Source: JALYGY01 sp963800975 (GTDB lineage: Bacteria > Actinomycetota > Rubrobacteria > Rubrobacterales > Rubrobacteraceae). Taken from it: 64,000 nucleotides of DNA. Location: contig CAWDDB010000004.1 of NCBI GenBank assembly GCA_963800975.1, positions 34,274-98,273 of the forward strand, given 5' to 3'. A program made the position numbers and the translations under genes. Numbering within the stretch: the first letter of the stretch is position 1; each line of letters starts with the position of its first letter. The notes beneath the pieces were generated by a model. It was not told where the DNA came from. It searched no databases and was given only the letters and a program-made list of their open reading frames with translations. Positions 26,339 to 34,424 of this stretch are shown one piece after another.

Positions 26339-27079
26339 ATGCCAAGGGAGGCACCTTTGCCAGGGACAACCAGGTACATGCCAGGGGGAGCGAAGCGGGC
26401 GTGGCCGCTCCTGTTCTGGATCTCGCTGATCTCGGCGCTCGCCCTGCTCCTCTACGGCTGCTCGGGGCAGGGCCCCCAGCCCTCGGGGCAGGAGCCGCGC
26501 CAGGCCGCGGAGGGCACGGGCGGACCCTCCGGCGACCGGGAGCAAGCGTCGCGCGGCGAGCTGGGCCATCCGGCCCTCGGCGACGCCGATGCCCCCGTGG
26601 TCATGGTCGAGTACGGGGACTTCCAGTGAACGTTCTGCGGCAAGTTCGCCCGTGAGGTGGAACCTAGATTGGTAGAGGAGTACGTCGAGGACGGGACGCT
26701 ACGGATCGAGTGGCGAGACTTCCCTTACCTCGGGCAGGAGTCCGTGGACGCCGCGGTGGCGGCCAGGGCGGCGCAGGAGCAGGGCAGGTTCTGGGAGTAC
26801 CACGACCTGCTCTACCAGAGCCAGCTCGGCGGCTTCTCCGGAGAGAAGCTGGTTAGCCTCGCCGACGAGGCCGGACTCGACGCCGACAGGTTCGAGGCGG
26901 ACCTCGCGGCCCCGGGAAGGTACGAACAGGCCGTCGCCTCGGACTTTTCGGAGGGCCAGCAGCGCGGCATCGCTGGCACGCCGACGTTCGTCATAAACGG
27001 CCGCGTGCTCGCGGGGGCGCAGCCCCTCGAGGTGTTCAGAAGCGAGATAGAGCGGGCGGAGGGGGAGGCCGGAGGGTGA
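26339..27079 (+). CDS. DsbA-like thioredoxin-fold lipoprotein with in-frame TGA at the first catalytic Cys (candidate selenoprotein)
   Basis: The frame encodes a signal/lipobox segment (LLFWISLISALALLLYGC), a Gly/Pro/Gln linker, then VVMVEYGDFQ-(TGA 26627-26629)-TFCGKFARE and onward through WRDFPYLGQESVDAA, FWEYHDLLYQSQ and the cis-Pro region GIAGTPTFVING. In this family the motif is YGDFQCPFCGKF, so TGA sits exactly at the first Cys of CxxC, giving U/*-T-F-C. The rest of the 246 codons is intact. A hairpin starts 2 bases after TGA (26632-26663). Start may be TTG 26357 behind GGGAGG. CcdA, which would feed electrons to it, begins 7 bases after its stop. It is either a selenocysteine protein or carries a nonsense change. 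Confidence 0.75.
26632..26663 (+). promoter_or_regulatory. Hairpin directly after the in-frame TGA (possible SECIS-like element)
   Basis: Lower stem GTTC 26632-26635 with GAAC 26660-26663; upper stem TGCGG 26636-26640 with CCGTG 26650-26654 plus one C-G pair past a bulge; six-base loop AAGTTC. The loop starts about 12 bases after TGA, closer than in the classical E. coli fdhF element, so it is only a candidate. Confidence 0.3.
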
Positions 27080-27086
27080 GCGCGGG

Positions 27087-27953
27087 GTGGTAGAGGTCTC
27101 CCTGCTCGCGGCTTTCTTCGGCGGGGTGCTCTCGCTCCTGAGCCCGTGCAGCGCCCTGCTCCTGCCGGCCTTCTTCGCCTACGCCTTCGGTGGGCGCGGC
27201 GAGCTGGTAGGCAAGACGGGCCTCTTCTACCTCGGCCTGGCCGCGACCCTCGTGCCGCTCGGGATGGGCGTCTCGGCCGTGAGCGCGCTCTTCTACGGGC
27301 AGCGGGGAACCCTGATCACGATCTCCGGAGTGCTCATGATCGGCTTCGGGTTACTCCAGCTTCTCGGCGGCGGCTTCACCCTCGGCCCGCTGGCCCGGCT
27401 GCGCTCCCGCGTGAGGGGCGACTCGGCGGGGGCCGTCTTCGCCCTCGGAGCCGTCTACGGCTTCGCCGGGTTCTGCTCTGGCCCCATCCTCGGCGCGGTC
27501 CTGACCGTGGCGGCGGCCTCCGGCGGGGTGGGGCGTGGCGCGCTTCTCCTGGCGGTCTACGCAGCCGGGATGGCGGCCCCCCTCTTTCTACTCGCCCTTC
27601 TCTGGGACCGCCTGAACCTGAGGGACCGTGCCTGGCTGCGCGGGCGCGAGATCTCTATCGGCGCGCTGCGCCTGCACACGACCAACCTCATCTCGGGCGC
27701 CATGTTCGTGCTGTTGGGAGCGCTGTTCATCGCCTACGACGGCACGAGCGCCCTCTCCGGTCTCTACGAGTCGAACGGCGCCACCAACCTCGCCTTCGCC
27801 GCCGAGCGCTGGGCCTCGGGCGTCGCCGGCGCGGTCCCGGACGCGGCCCTGATCGCCGCTCCACTCGCTCTCGTGGCGGCGCTCCTGGTCCGCCGGTGGG
27901 CCAGGAGACGCGGGAGGGGCAAAGCACGCGCCGCAAAGGGCTGGGACGAGTGA
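27087..27953 (+). CDS. ccdA: Cytochrome c biogenesis protein CcdA/DsbD transmembrane family
   Basis: 288 residues with about six to eight membrane helices. The two redox cysteines of the family are present: LLSPCSALLLPAFFAYAF in helix 1 and GFAGFCSGPILGAVLTV in helix 4, with the usual following Pro. CcdA passes electrons from cytoplasmic thioredoxin to extracellular thioredoxin-fold proteins. Immediately upstream is the DsbA-like lipoprotein, a natural partner. GTG 27087 is 8 bases past that gene's stop. The C-terminus is longer than usual and ends with a third hydrophobic helix and a basic tail (RRWARRRGRGK). The next gene overlaps the stop. Confidence 0.9.
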   Translation: MVEVSLLAAFFGGVLSLLSPCSALLLPAFFAYAFGGRGELVGKTGLFYLGLAATLVPLGMGVSAVSALFYGQRGTLITISGVLMIGFGLLQLLGGGFTLGPLARLRSRVRGDSAGAVFALGAVYGFAGFCSGPILGAVLTVAAASGGVGRGALLLAVYAAGMAAPLFLLALLWDRLNLRDRAWLRGREISIGALRLHTTNLISGAMFVLLGALFIAYDGTSALSGLYESNGATNLAFAAERWASGVAGAVPDAALIAAPLALVAALLVRRWARRRGRGKARAAKGWDE

Positions 27954-28726
27954 GCGACGCGGTCCAGACGGAGCTGTTGTTGCCCGGCCGCTTCGAGGAG
28001 GCCACGACGGCTTACGGCTACTTCAGGGCCGTCTTCGAGCAGGTGGCGTCGGGCGAGAGGAGGCCGACCGTCTCCATCACGCCGTCCACCCGCCACCTCG
28101 GGGTGACGAGGCGCGACACGTTCAGGCCCGGCTTCGCCGACGCCGTGCGTGCCTCGCGCGCCGAGGGTTACCCCGTGCTGGTTCGGGGCGCGGGCGGCGG
28201 GGCGACCGCCGCCCACTATGGGACCTTCGGCTTCTCCATCGTCCGGCCCTCGGACGCGACCGAGTACGGGCGCGCCATCCGCGACCGCTACGACGAGGCC
28301 GCCGACCTCGTTCTCGGGGCCTTCGCGCGACTGGGTCTGCGGGCCGAGGTGGGCGAGGTACGCGAGGAGTTCTGCCCCGGAGATCACAGCATCAGGGTTG
28401 GCGACCGCGAGAGCGGAATGAAGGTGGTCGGCATCGCGCAACGCATCACGCGCCGGGCGACAAGCGTCGGCGGGATCGTGCTCGTCGAAGGAGAGGAGGA
28501 TCTGGCGCGGGTACTACGACGCGTCTACGGCGCGATGCGCCTGCCCTTCAGACCCGAGAGCGTGGGCAGCCTGCGCCTCGCCGGCAGCGACGCCACGGTC
28601 GACGAGGTCGTTGATGCTTTCGCCCAAGAGGCGGCGCAACGCTACAACGCCGTCCCCGTACCACTCGACGGGGACACGCTCCAGCTGGCGCGCGCGGGCG
28701 GCGCCGAGCACCTGGCCGACGTCTAG
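27950..28726 (+). CDS. Lipoate-protein ligase / octanoyltransferase family protein
   Basis: 258 residues from GTG 27950, overlapping the ccdA stop (GTGA). The BPL/LplA/LipB catalytic fold is visible: PTVSITPSTRHLGVTRRDT, then VLVRGAGGGATAAHYGTFGFSI (the RRxxGGGxxxHxG-like motif), then EFCPGDHSIRVGDRES and GMKVVGIAQRITRRA with the essential Lys. It attaches lipoyl, octanoyl or a similar acyl group to acyl carrier domains of ketoacid dehydrogenases. The usual second Arg and Thr of RRxTGGG are changed (RGAGGG). A specific assignment to LplA, LipM or LipL is not possible from sequence alone. Confidence 0.85.
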   Translation: MSDAVQTELLLPGRFEEATTAYGYFRAVFEQVASGERRPTVSITPSTRHLGVTRRDTFRPGFADAVRASRAEGYPVLVRGAGGGATAAHYGTFGFSIVRPSDATEYGRAIRDRYDEAADLVLGAFARLGLRAEVGEVREEFCPGDHSIRVGDRESGMKVVGIAQRITRRATSVGGIVLVEGEEDLARVLRRVYGAMRLPFRPESVGSLRLAGSDATVDEVVDAFAQEAAQRYNAVPVPLDGDTLQLARAGGAEHLADV

Positions 28727-28767
28727 TGTCGAAACCGGTCGAGAGCGCGTTCGAGGCCCGCCGCGTT

Positions 28768-28815
28768 CGGGAGTCGGGAAAGGGCTATCGCGACTCCTCG
28801 CTCCCTGTCTCCCGG
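28768..28815. repeat. Heptad-repeat palindrome, CGGGAGT family (second copy)
   Basis: CGGGAGT, CGGGAAA, GGGCTAT at 28768-28788 face inverted ACTCC...CTCCCTG...TCTCCCG at 28794-28815. It shares its left arm with the 4355 copy but lacks one unit. It lies in the 277-base gap before the AI-2E gene, which otherwise shows no gene. Confidence 0.55.
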
Positions 28816-29003
28816 CCCATCGACGATGACTCTTTAGCCTTGTTTCGTAGAAACCGTGGGCGTCGCCAGACGTGGGGTTCCGGGCCTGGGGTCTGGTTGG
28901 CGCGTGAGGTTCTCCTGGGTGGGTCGTCGTATGTGCGGGGATGTTCCCTCATCCGTTTGGCTTAGAATATGTTCGTGGCCGCGCATCGAGAGGGCTGAGG
29001 GCG

Positions 29004-30158
29004 ATGAAGCTAGACAGGTGGTCCGGCCGGACGGAGAGGACCGGCGGTCGGCGACGGGGTTCGGGGCGGACGCCCACGCCGATACTCATCTCGCCGCGCG
29101 CCGCGGCCATCCTCGCTGTGGTGGGGGTGGGGGTTCTCGCCTACCTCTTGTACGCCGCGCCGAGCATCCTCGTCGTCGCGCTCGGCGGGATGGCGCTGGC
29201 CGTGGTTCTGTCCTTCCCGGTGCGGGCCCTCTCGCACGTCATGCCGCGCGGACCGGCCATCCTGCTGACCTTCCTCGGGCTGCTCGGGATCGTCGCGCTG
29301 GCGCTCGGGTACCTGGTGCCGCTGCTCGTTCAGCAGATGAGCCGCCTGATCGTCAGGACGCCGGACATAGCAAACAGCGCCAACCGGTTCCTTATAGACG
29401 CGATCGCGTTCCTCGACCAGCGCGAGTTGCTGCCGGGCTCAGACCCCGAGCAGTTCGGCAGGGATCTCGTCACGGACCTCTTCGACCGCGCCCAGAACCT
29501 CACGGAGAACCTGCTGAGGGACCTGATCGTCTTCATCCCCCAGGTCTTCAACTTCGGGATCATCCTGTTCGCGGTGCTCTTCGTCGCGGCGTACCTGCTC
29601 GTGGACGTGCGCAAGGTCAAGGCGGCCTACCTCAGGGTCGCGCCCAAACGCTACCGGCAAGACGCCAGGGACCTGTGGGAGGCCTTCGGGGTCTCGCTCT
29701 CGCGCTACCTCGGCGGTCTCCTCGTCGTGGCCGTCGTCCAGGGGATACTCGCGGGGGTGGCGCTCTGGGTGCTCGACGTGCCCTTCGCCCTCCTGCTCGG
29801 CGTCTGGATCGCCATAACGGCGATCATCCCTTACCTCGGGGCCTTTCTCGGGGCGATACCGGCCGTCACGCTCGCGTTCTTCCAGTCGCCGACCACGGGC
29901 GTGCTCGTGGTCGTGGTCTACGTCCTGATCCAGCAGCTCGAAGGCAACTACCTCACGCCGCGTATCCAGGGCCAGGCGCTACACGTGCATCCGATCCTGG
30001 TGCTCCTGGCCGTGATCGGCGGCGGCCAGCTGGCCGGCCTTGCGGGCGTGATCTTCGCCGTCCCGCTCCTCGCCGTGCTGCGCGTCTTCTTCGACTTCTT
30101 CAGGGCCCGCGTCCGGACGAGCCCGCAGGTCGAGCCCAAAGGACTGGAACGCTCCTAG
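29004..30158 (+). CDS. AI-2E family transporter (UPF0118)
   Basis: 384 residues from ATG 29004. That start gives the usual basic N-terminus (MKLDRWSGRTERTGGRRRG); the frame is open to 28941. About eight membrane helices are arranged in the PF01594 pattern: three near the N-terminus (ILAVVGVGVLAYLLY, VVALGGMALAVVLSFP, AILLTFLGLLGIVALALGYL), a soluble amphipathic region about residues 105-185, and a five-helix C-terminal half with GVWIAITAIIPYLGAFLGAIPA and the conserved LIQQLEGNYLTPRIQG. Members export various small solutes or act as Na+/H+ antiporters; no specific substrate can be given. It ends overlapping the convergent solute-binding protein gene by 4 bases. Confidence 0.9.
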   Translation: MKLDRWSGRTERTGGRRRGSGRTPTPILISPRAAAILAVVGVGVLAYLLYAAPSILVVALGGMALAVVLSFPVRALSHVMPRGPAILLTFLGLLGIVALALGYLVPLLVQQMSRLIVRTPDIANSANRFLIDAIAFLDQRELLPGSDPEQFGRDLVTDLFDRAQNLTENLLRDLIVFIPQVFNFGIILFAVLFVAAYLLVDVRKVKAAYLRVAPKRYRQDARDLWEAFGVSLSRYLGGLLVVAVVQGILAGVALWVLDVPFALLLGVWIAITAIIPYLGAFLGAIPAVTLAFFQSPTTGVLVVVVYVLIQQLEGNYLTPRIQGQALHVHPILVLLAVIGGGQLAGLAGVIFAVPLLAVLRVFFDFFRARVRTSPQVEPKGLERS

Positions 30159-31492
30159 CCGGCTGCTTGCCCCTGCTCGACGATCTCCTGCAGCTGGGTC
30201 TGGAGCGTATTGACGGCCTGCTCCGGGGATACCTCGCCCGCGAGCGCGGCGTTGTACTGTTTGGCCAGCTCCAGCGAGATGTCCGAGTAGTACGGCGAGA
30301 CGGGCCGCGGCGTCGAGTTCTCTATGATGGCGTCCGTGCCCAGCTTGGCGATCGGCACCTTCTGTAGGAGCTCCTGGTCTTCATAGAGACTGCGACGCGG
30401 GGGCAACTTCCCGCCCTCCAGGGCGTTGAACTTCATCTGCTCTGGGTCGGCAATCCACCTGATGAACTCCCAGGCCTCCTCCTGTTTGTCCGAGGTGGCG
30501 TTGATAAAGAAGTTCCAGCCACCGAGGGTGCTGAAGCTCGGGTTCCCTTCGCTCACCGGGATCGCCGCGACGCCCACCTGATCCGGCTTTACTTCCGATT
30601 GCGCCGGGTCGCCCAGGAGAGCGTATACGTAGGGCCAGTTGCGCATGAAAACCGCGTCACCCCTGAGGAAGGCGCCGTGCGATGGGTCCTCCTGGTACTG
30701 GAGCACGGCCTGCGGGGAGACCCCGTCCTCGATCATGCTGTGCCACGTCTCGAGCCCGCTGGCCGACTCCGGGCTATCTACGATCACCTTCGAAGGATCT
30801 TCGGGGTCGAGAACGTTTCCGCCGTGGGTCCAGACGTACTCGCAGCCGTTGCACACGCCGCCCTCGTATTCGGCACCCTGGAAGACGAAGCCGGCCCTGA
30901 TGTCCGCGTCCTGCGCCGTCTTGAGGGCCTGCTCCTTGAGCTCCTCCCAGGTCTTGGGTGGCTCGGAGAAGCCGCTCTGCTCGAGCAGGTCCTGCCTGTA
31001 GTAGAGCAGCCCCGCGTCGGTGTACCAGGGGACCCCCCAGATCTTCCCGTCGTAGGTGTTCGACTCAATGGGTCCGTCCAGGAAAGCATCGGCTTCGGTG
31101 AACCGGTCGGAGAGGTCGAGGATGTAGCCGCTGGCGGCGAACTGCGCGGGCCAGATCACGTCCCCGATAATGACGTCTATGTCACCCCCGCCGGCCTGGA
31201 ACTCGGTCCTGAGCTGGTCGAAGTACTGTCCCGTGTCCGCGGGCATCTCCCGGTAAGTCACCTTGATGTTGCCCTTGTTCTCCTGGTTGTATTGCTTGAT
31301 CAGCTTCGGCAGGATGGCGGTGCTGTCGGGTCCCCAGGAGAGGATGAGCTCGTTCCCGCTCTCCTGACCGCCCCCGCCGCATCCCGCCGCCCCGAAAAGT
31401 GCGGCGCCCGCGAGACCAGCCCCGCCGAGCCGCAGGAAGTCCTTGCGGGTCAGCCCAGCACCGCGGCGACCACCGATCCCCGTACGCTGCAT
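30155..31492 (-). CDS. Extracellular solute-binding protein family 1 (sugar ABC type), Tat-like lipoprotein
   Basis: 445 residues. The N-terminus has LTRKDFLRLGG (Tat-like, RK instead of RR), a hydrophobic stretch and lipobox FGAAGC. The mature part is a family-1 sugar-binding fold: LILSWGPDSTAILPKLIKQY, then VIIGDVIWPAQFAASGYILD, then GVPWYTDAGLLYYRQDLLEQ and AGFVFQGAEYEGG. It resembles trehalose/maltose-binding ThuE/LpqY-like proteins. No permease or ATPase is nearby, so it is an orphan in this window. A paralogue with the same motifs lies at 52640-53968. ATG 31492 follows AAAGGAGG. Confidence 0.9.
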   Translation of the reverse strand: MQRTGIGGRRGAGLTRKDFLRLGGAGLAGAALFGAAGCGGGGQESGNELILSWGPDSTAILPKLIKQYNQENKGNIKVTYREMPADTGQYFDQLRTEFQAGGGDIDVIIGDVIWPAQFAASGYILDLSDRFTEADAFLDGPIESNTYDGKIWGVPWYTDAGLLYYRQDLLEQSGFSEPPKTWEELKEQALKTAQDADIRAGFVFQGAEYEGGVCNGCEYVWTHGGNVLDPEDPSKVIVDSPESASGLETWHSMIEDGVSPQAVLQYQEDPSHGAFLRGDAVFMRNWPYVYALLGDPAQSEVKPDQVGVAAIPVSEGNPSFSTLGGWNFFINATSDKQEEAWEFIRWIADPEQMKFNALEGGKLPPRRSLYEDQELLQKVPIAKLGTDAIIENSTPRPVSPYYSDISLELAKQYNAALAGEVSPEQAVNTLQTQLQEIVEQGQAAG

Positions 31493-31535
31493 GCATTCCT
31501 CCTTTTACTGCTTTCCCCGCCGGTCTCCCGGCCCC

Positions 31536-32600
31536 CTAATTATGCATCAGGAACGAGCTCAGGCGCTCGTGGCAGCGGTGCAGGAGTGGGACCTCGGCGT
31601 ACTCGGCCTCCTGGTGCGCCTGCGCCGGTAGGCCCGGTCCGAAGTTAGCCGCCGCGACCCCGCGCTGCGCGAAGCGGGCCACGTCGGTCCACGCCTGCTT
31701 CGGCCTCACCTCGAGGTCCATCGCCGCGAACCGCTGCAGCAGCGGGTTGTCCAGCTCCACGGGACCGCTCGGGGCGAAATCCACGATCTCGTAGCTCGCC
31801 TCCCCCCCAAGCAGCTCCTCGAAGACCCGGCTTACGTCTTCGATCCCCCTGCCAGGCGCGAAACGGTGGTTGACGTTGATCCAGAACTCGTCCGGGACGA
31901 CGTTCTTGGCCCGCCCGCCCCTCGCCATCGTCGGGACCAGCACCTCGTAGAAGGTGAACCCCTCAGCGACGACCTCCTCGACCTGCCTCCGGTGCAACGC
32001 ACTCAGGAACCCCCCCGCCGCCGTGATGGCGTTCTCCCCCTGCCACGGCCTTGCCGAGTGAGAAGATTTCCCCCTGAAAGTGACCTCGACCTGCGCCGTC
32101 CCGACGCACCCGACCTCGAGCGCCCCCGCGGTCGGCTCGGGCACGAGGGCGAGCTCCGCCTCGAGCACCTCGGGCATCTCGGCGAAGACGGTCTCTAGAC
32201 CGTTTTCAGCGTAGGGACCCTCCTCCCGCTCGTAGAACACGAAGAGGGGCTCGGCCCAGGAGAGCTCCCACGGGAGGTCCTCGAGCAGCGCGAGCATGAC
32301 GGCGTCTCCGGCCTTCATGTCCGAGGCGCCGCGGCCGTAGACCTTCTCGCCCTCGACGCGCACCGGGATGCCATCCCGCGGCTCCGGCACGGTGTCCAGG
32401 TGCCCGGCGAAGACCACCCGGGGCCTCGAAACATCGGGCTCGGCGCGCCCGAAGACGAGGTTGTTCGCGACGCGGCGCGCTTCCCAACCGGCGAGCCGCG
32501 ACACGCGCGCCTCCACATCGTCGCACAGGGCCTTCTCGTCGCCGGTAACGCTCGGGCGCTCCAGGAACCAGAGCAGGTCCCCGAGCAGCCTCTCGCTCAA
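31536..32600 (-). CDS. dapE: Succinyl-diaminopimelate desuccinylase
   Basis: 354 residues from TTG 32600, which overlaps the dapD stop (TTGA); the family N-terminus (ERLLGDLLWFLERPSVTGDE) fits this start. M20 zinc peptidase: FAGHLDTVPE (first metal His/Asp), GRGASDMKAGDAVMLALLE (bridging Asp), FVFYEREEGPYAENGLE (catalytic Glu pair), then the lid domain with GKSSHSARPWQGENAI and the closing GLPAQAHQEAEYAEV with the last metal His. It removes succinate from N-succinyl-LL-DAP in lysine and peptidoglycan synthesis. Next to dapD it confirms the succinylase branch. Confidence 0.94.
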   Translation of the reverse strand: MSERLLGDLLWFLERPSVTGDEKALCDDVEARVSRLAGWEARRVANNLVFGRAEPDVSRPRVVFAGHLDTVPEPRDGIPVRVEGEKVYGRGASDMKAGDAVMLALLEDLPWELSWAEPLFVFYEREEGPYAENGLETVFAEMPEVLEAELALVPEPTAGALEVGCVGTAQVEVTFRGKSSHSARPWQGENAITAAGGFLSALHRRQVEEVVAEGFTFYEVLVPTMARGGRAKNVVPDEFWINVNHRFAPGRGIEDVSRVFEELLGGEASYEIVDFAPSGPVELDNPLLQRFAAMDLEVRPKQAWTDVARFAQRGVAAANFGPGLPAQAHQEAEYAEVPLLHRCHERLSSFLMHN

Positions 32601-33403
32601 ACGCTCACCCCGAACTGCCTCAGCGCCTCGTTCAGGGAGGTCTTCTGGTCGGTCGACTCGCGCCTTCGCCCGATGATCAGGGCGGTCTGGACCTGGTAGA
32701 AGCCGGCCGGGAACTCCCTGCTGCGCGTCCCGGCGACGACCACCGAGCGGGGCGGGACACGGCCCTGGTGGACCACCTCCTCCACGCCCGTCACGTCGAT
32801 TATGCGGGTCGAGGCCGTCAGGACCACGTTCGCGCCAAGCACCGCCTCCTCCTCGACGCGCACGCCCTCCACCACGACGGCCCGCGAGCCGACGAAGGCC
32901 CCGTCCTCGATCACGACGGGCATCGCGCCGGGCGGCTCGAGCACGCCACCGATGCCGACGCCCCCGCTCAGGTGGACGTCGCGTCCGATCTGGGCCCCCG
33001 AGCCGACCGTGGCCCAGGTGTCGACCATCGTCCCGCCCCCGACCCACGACCCGATGTTCACGTACCCCGGCATCACGACCACCCCTGGCTCTACGAACGC
33101 CCCGTAGCGCACCGTGCCGGGCGGGACCACGCGCACCCCGGCCTCGGCCAGGTTCTTCTTTGTCGGGATCTTGTCGTGGTACTCGAACGGCCCGACCTCG
33201 ATGGTCTCCATCTGGGCCACCGCGAAGTACAGGTTTATCGCTTTCATGACCCAAGCGTTGGAGCGCCACTCGCCTTCTTCCTTCTGCGCGACCCGGATCT
33301 CGCCGCGGTCCAACGCCGCTATCGTGTCGAAGACGACCCGGCGGTGCTCCTCGTCCTTGAGCAGCGCCCTGTCTTCGAACGCCGCCTCGATTTTGTCTCT
33401 CAT
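32597..33403 (-). CDS. dapD: 2,3,4,5-tetrahydropyridine-2,6-dicarboxylate N-succinyltransferase
   Basis: 268 residues. An N-terminal helical domain (DKIEAAFEDRALLKDEEHRR) precedes a left-handed beta helix of hexapeptide repeats (VRYGAFVEPGVVVMPGYVNI, VDTWATVGSGAQIGRDVHLS, VIEDGAFVGSRAVVVEG). It transfers succinate from succinyl-CoA to tetrahydrodipicolinate. This is the DapD-1 group by length. It forms an operon with dapE, whose start overlaps its stop. The upstream 135 bases contain the divergent GntR-linked promoter. Together with dapC, dapF and lysA the window codes for most of the late lysine pathway. Confidence 0.94.
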   Translation of the reverse strand: MRDKIEAAFEDRALLKDEEHRRVVFDTIAALDRGEIRVAQKEEGEWRSNAWVMKAINLYFAVAQMETIEVGPFEYHDKIPTKKNLAEAGVRVVPPGTVRYGAFVEPGVVVMPGYVNIGSWVGGGTMVDTWATVGSGAQIGRDVHLSGGVGIGGVLEPPGAMPVVIEDGAFVGSRAVVVEGVRVEEEAVLGANVVLTASTRIIDVTGVEEVVHQGRVPPRSVVVAGTRSREFPAGFYQVQTALIIGRRRESTDQKTSLNEALRQFGVSV

Positions 33404-33469
33404 TGCGCCAGTTTAGCAGGAGGCCAGGCCGGTTCCCGTACCCCGGATCCCACCCGCCGACCAGCGTTG

Positions 33470-33498
33470 TTGACAGAGCGCCGCCTGTGTACTAGGAT
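33470..33498 (+). promoter_or_regulatory. Sigma-70-type promoter of the GntR-regulated unit
   Basis: TTGACA at 33470-33475 and TAGGAT at 33493-33498 are spaced by exactly 17 bases. It is the clearest promoter of the window and is followed directly by tandem operators. Confidence 0.8.
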
Positions 33499-33499
33499 C

Positions 33500-33525
33500 T
33501 GGTATAGACCAATTGGTATAGACCA
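33500..33525. promoter_or_regulatory. Tandem GntR-type operators TGGTATAGACCA
   Basis: Two identical 12-bp copies at 33500-33511 and 33514-33525. The sites cover the expected start point. They match the TGGTCTAGACCA type recognised by the HutC/NagR-DasR group of GntR regulators, one base per half-site apart, and such a regulator is encoded 140 bases downstream. Confidence 0.8.
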
Positions 33526-33538
33526 AAAGGAGGCAGCG

Positions 33539-33634
33539 ATGACCGAACCACTTATGGGAGCTATCCTGTGGGCATGGGTATTGTTCGTGCTGGTGATGAC
33601 GAGTGGGCTGGGCACCGGAGAGTGGCGGGCTTAG
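33539..33634 (+). CDS. Small membrane protein, 31 residues, under the GntR operators
   Basis: ATG 33539 follows AAAAGGAGG at ideal distance; the frame is open for 31 codons and ends TAG 33632-33634. The peptide MTEPLMGAILWAWVLFVLVM continues TSGLGTGEWRA: a single membrane helix with short polar ends. It is too short for standard gene finders. Position directly behind the promoter and tandem operators, 28 bases before the GntR gene, makes it the first gene of that unit. No family is recognised. Its function could be as a membrane regulator or transporter accessory; a leader-peptide role for gntR is possible. Confidence 0.6.
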   Translation: MTEPLMGAILWAWVLFVLVMTSGLGTGEWRA

Positions 33635-33662
33635 CGAGGGAGCCGGCGGCTGTGGGGAGGCC

Positions 33663-34424
33663 ATGACCGCGGGGAGCATGCCGGTATACAGGCGGGTCGC
33701 CGACTCACTAGCGGCCCGCATACGCACTGGAGAGCTGGCGTCCGGCGCCCGGGTGCCTTCCGAACGCGAGCTTGCGGCCGAGGAAGGCATCTCCCGCATG
33801 ACGGCGCGGGCGGCGGTAGGTCTCTTGGCCCGACGGGGGCTCGTCGAGCGAAGGGAGAGGTCGGGGGCGTTCGTGGCGCGGCCGAAGATCGAGCAGTCCC
33901 TTGACACGGTGGCGGGATTCTCCGACCAGCTCGAGGGCCGCGGTGTCGCCCCGGGGGCGCGGGTGCTGGAAGCGCACACGGTCGAGGCTGGCGACCTGGG
34001 TGACGCGGACGTAGCGGCGCGCCTTGGTCTCTCGGAGGGAGAGAAGGTGCACGTGGTCGTCCGGGTTCGCACGGGCGACGAGGAGCCGCTGGTGCTCGAG
34101 GAGAACTACCTGCCGGAGCGTCACTTTCCTGGGCTGCTCGGGGAAGACCTCACCGCGGGCCTGTACGACCTGATGCGCGAGCGGTACGGTCTCTTCCCGG
34201 CGCGGACCCGCCAGGAGCTGGAGCCGACCCTGCTCGAACCTGGAGCCGCCGCGGTCCTGGGGGGCGGGCCCGAGTCGCCGGCGCTCCGGGTGACGCGCAC
34301 CGCCTGGGACTCGGGGGGACGGGCGATCGAGTTCGCCCGGGATCTCCACCGCGGCGACAGGATACTCTTCGTCGCGGAGACTTCGGCCGAGGATGGTCGA
34401 ACGGAGGGGGCAGACCGGGCTTGA
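33663..34424 (+). CDS. GntR family transcriptional regulator, HutC/UTRA type
   Basis: 253 residues from ATG 33663 behind GGGAGG. The winged helix is at about 8-75 (VYRRVADSLAARIRTGELAS, VPSERELAAEEGISRMTARA, LARRGLVERRERSGAFVA). The UTRA effector domain covers about 95-235 (VVRVRTGDEEPLVLEENYLP, LYDLMRERYGLFPARTRQEL and the RTAWDSGGRAIEF-like end). UTRA domains bind small metabolites, e.g. amino-sugar phosphates or histidine-pathway intermediates. Tandem TGGTATAGACCA sites upstream suggest autoregulation. The stop overlaps the start of an EamA transporter, which is probably a target and may export the inducer. Confidence 0.93.
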   Translation: MTAGSMPVYRRVADSLAARIRTGELASGARVPSERELAAEEGISRMTARAAVGLLARRGLVERRERSGAFVARPKIEQSLDTVAGFSDQLEGRGVAPGARVLEAHTVEAGDLGDADVAARLGLSEGEKVHVVVRVRTGDEEPLVLEENYLPERHFPGLLGEDLTAGLYDLMRERYGLFPARTRQELEPTLLEPGAAAVLGGGPESPALRVTRTAWDSGGRAIEFARDLHRGDRILFVAETSAEDGRTEGADRA

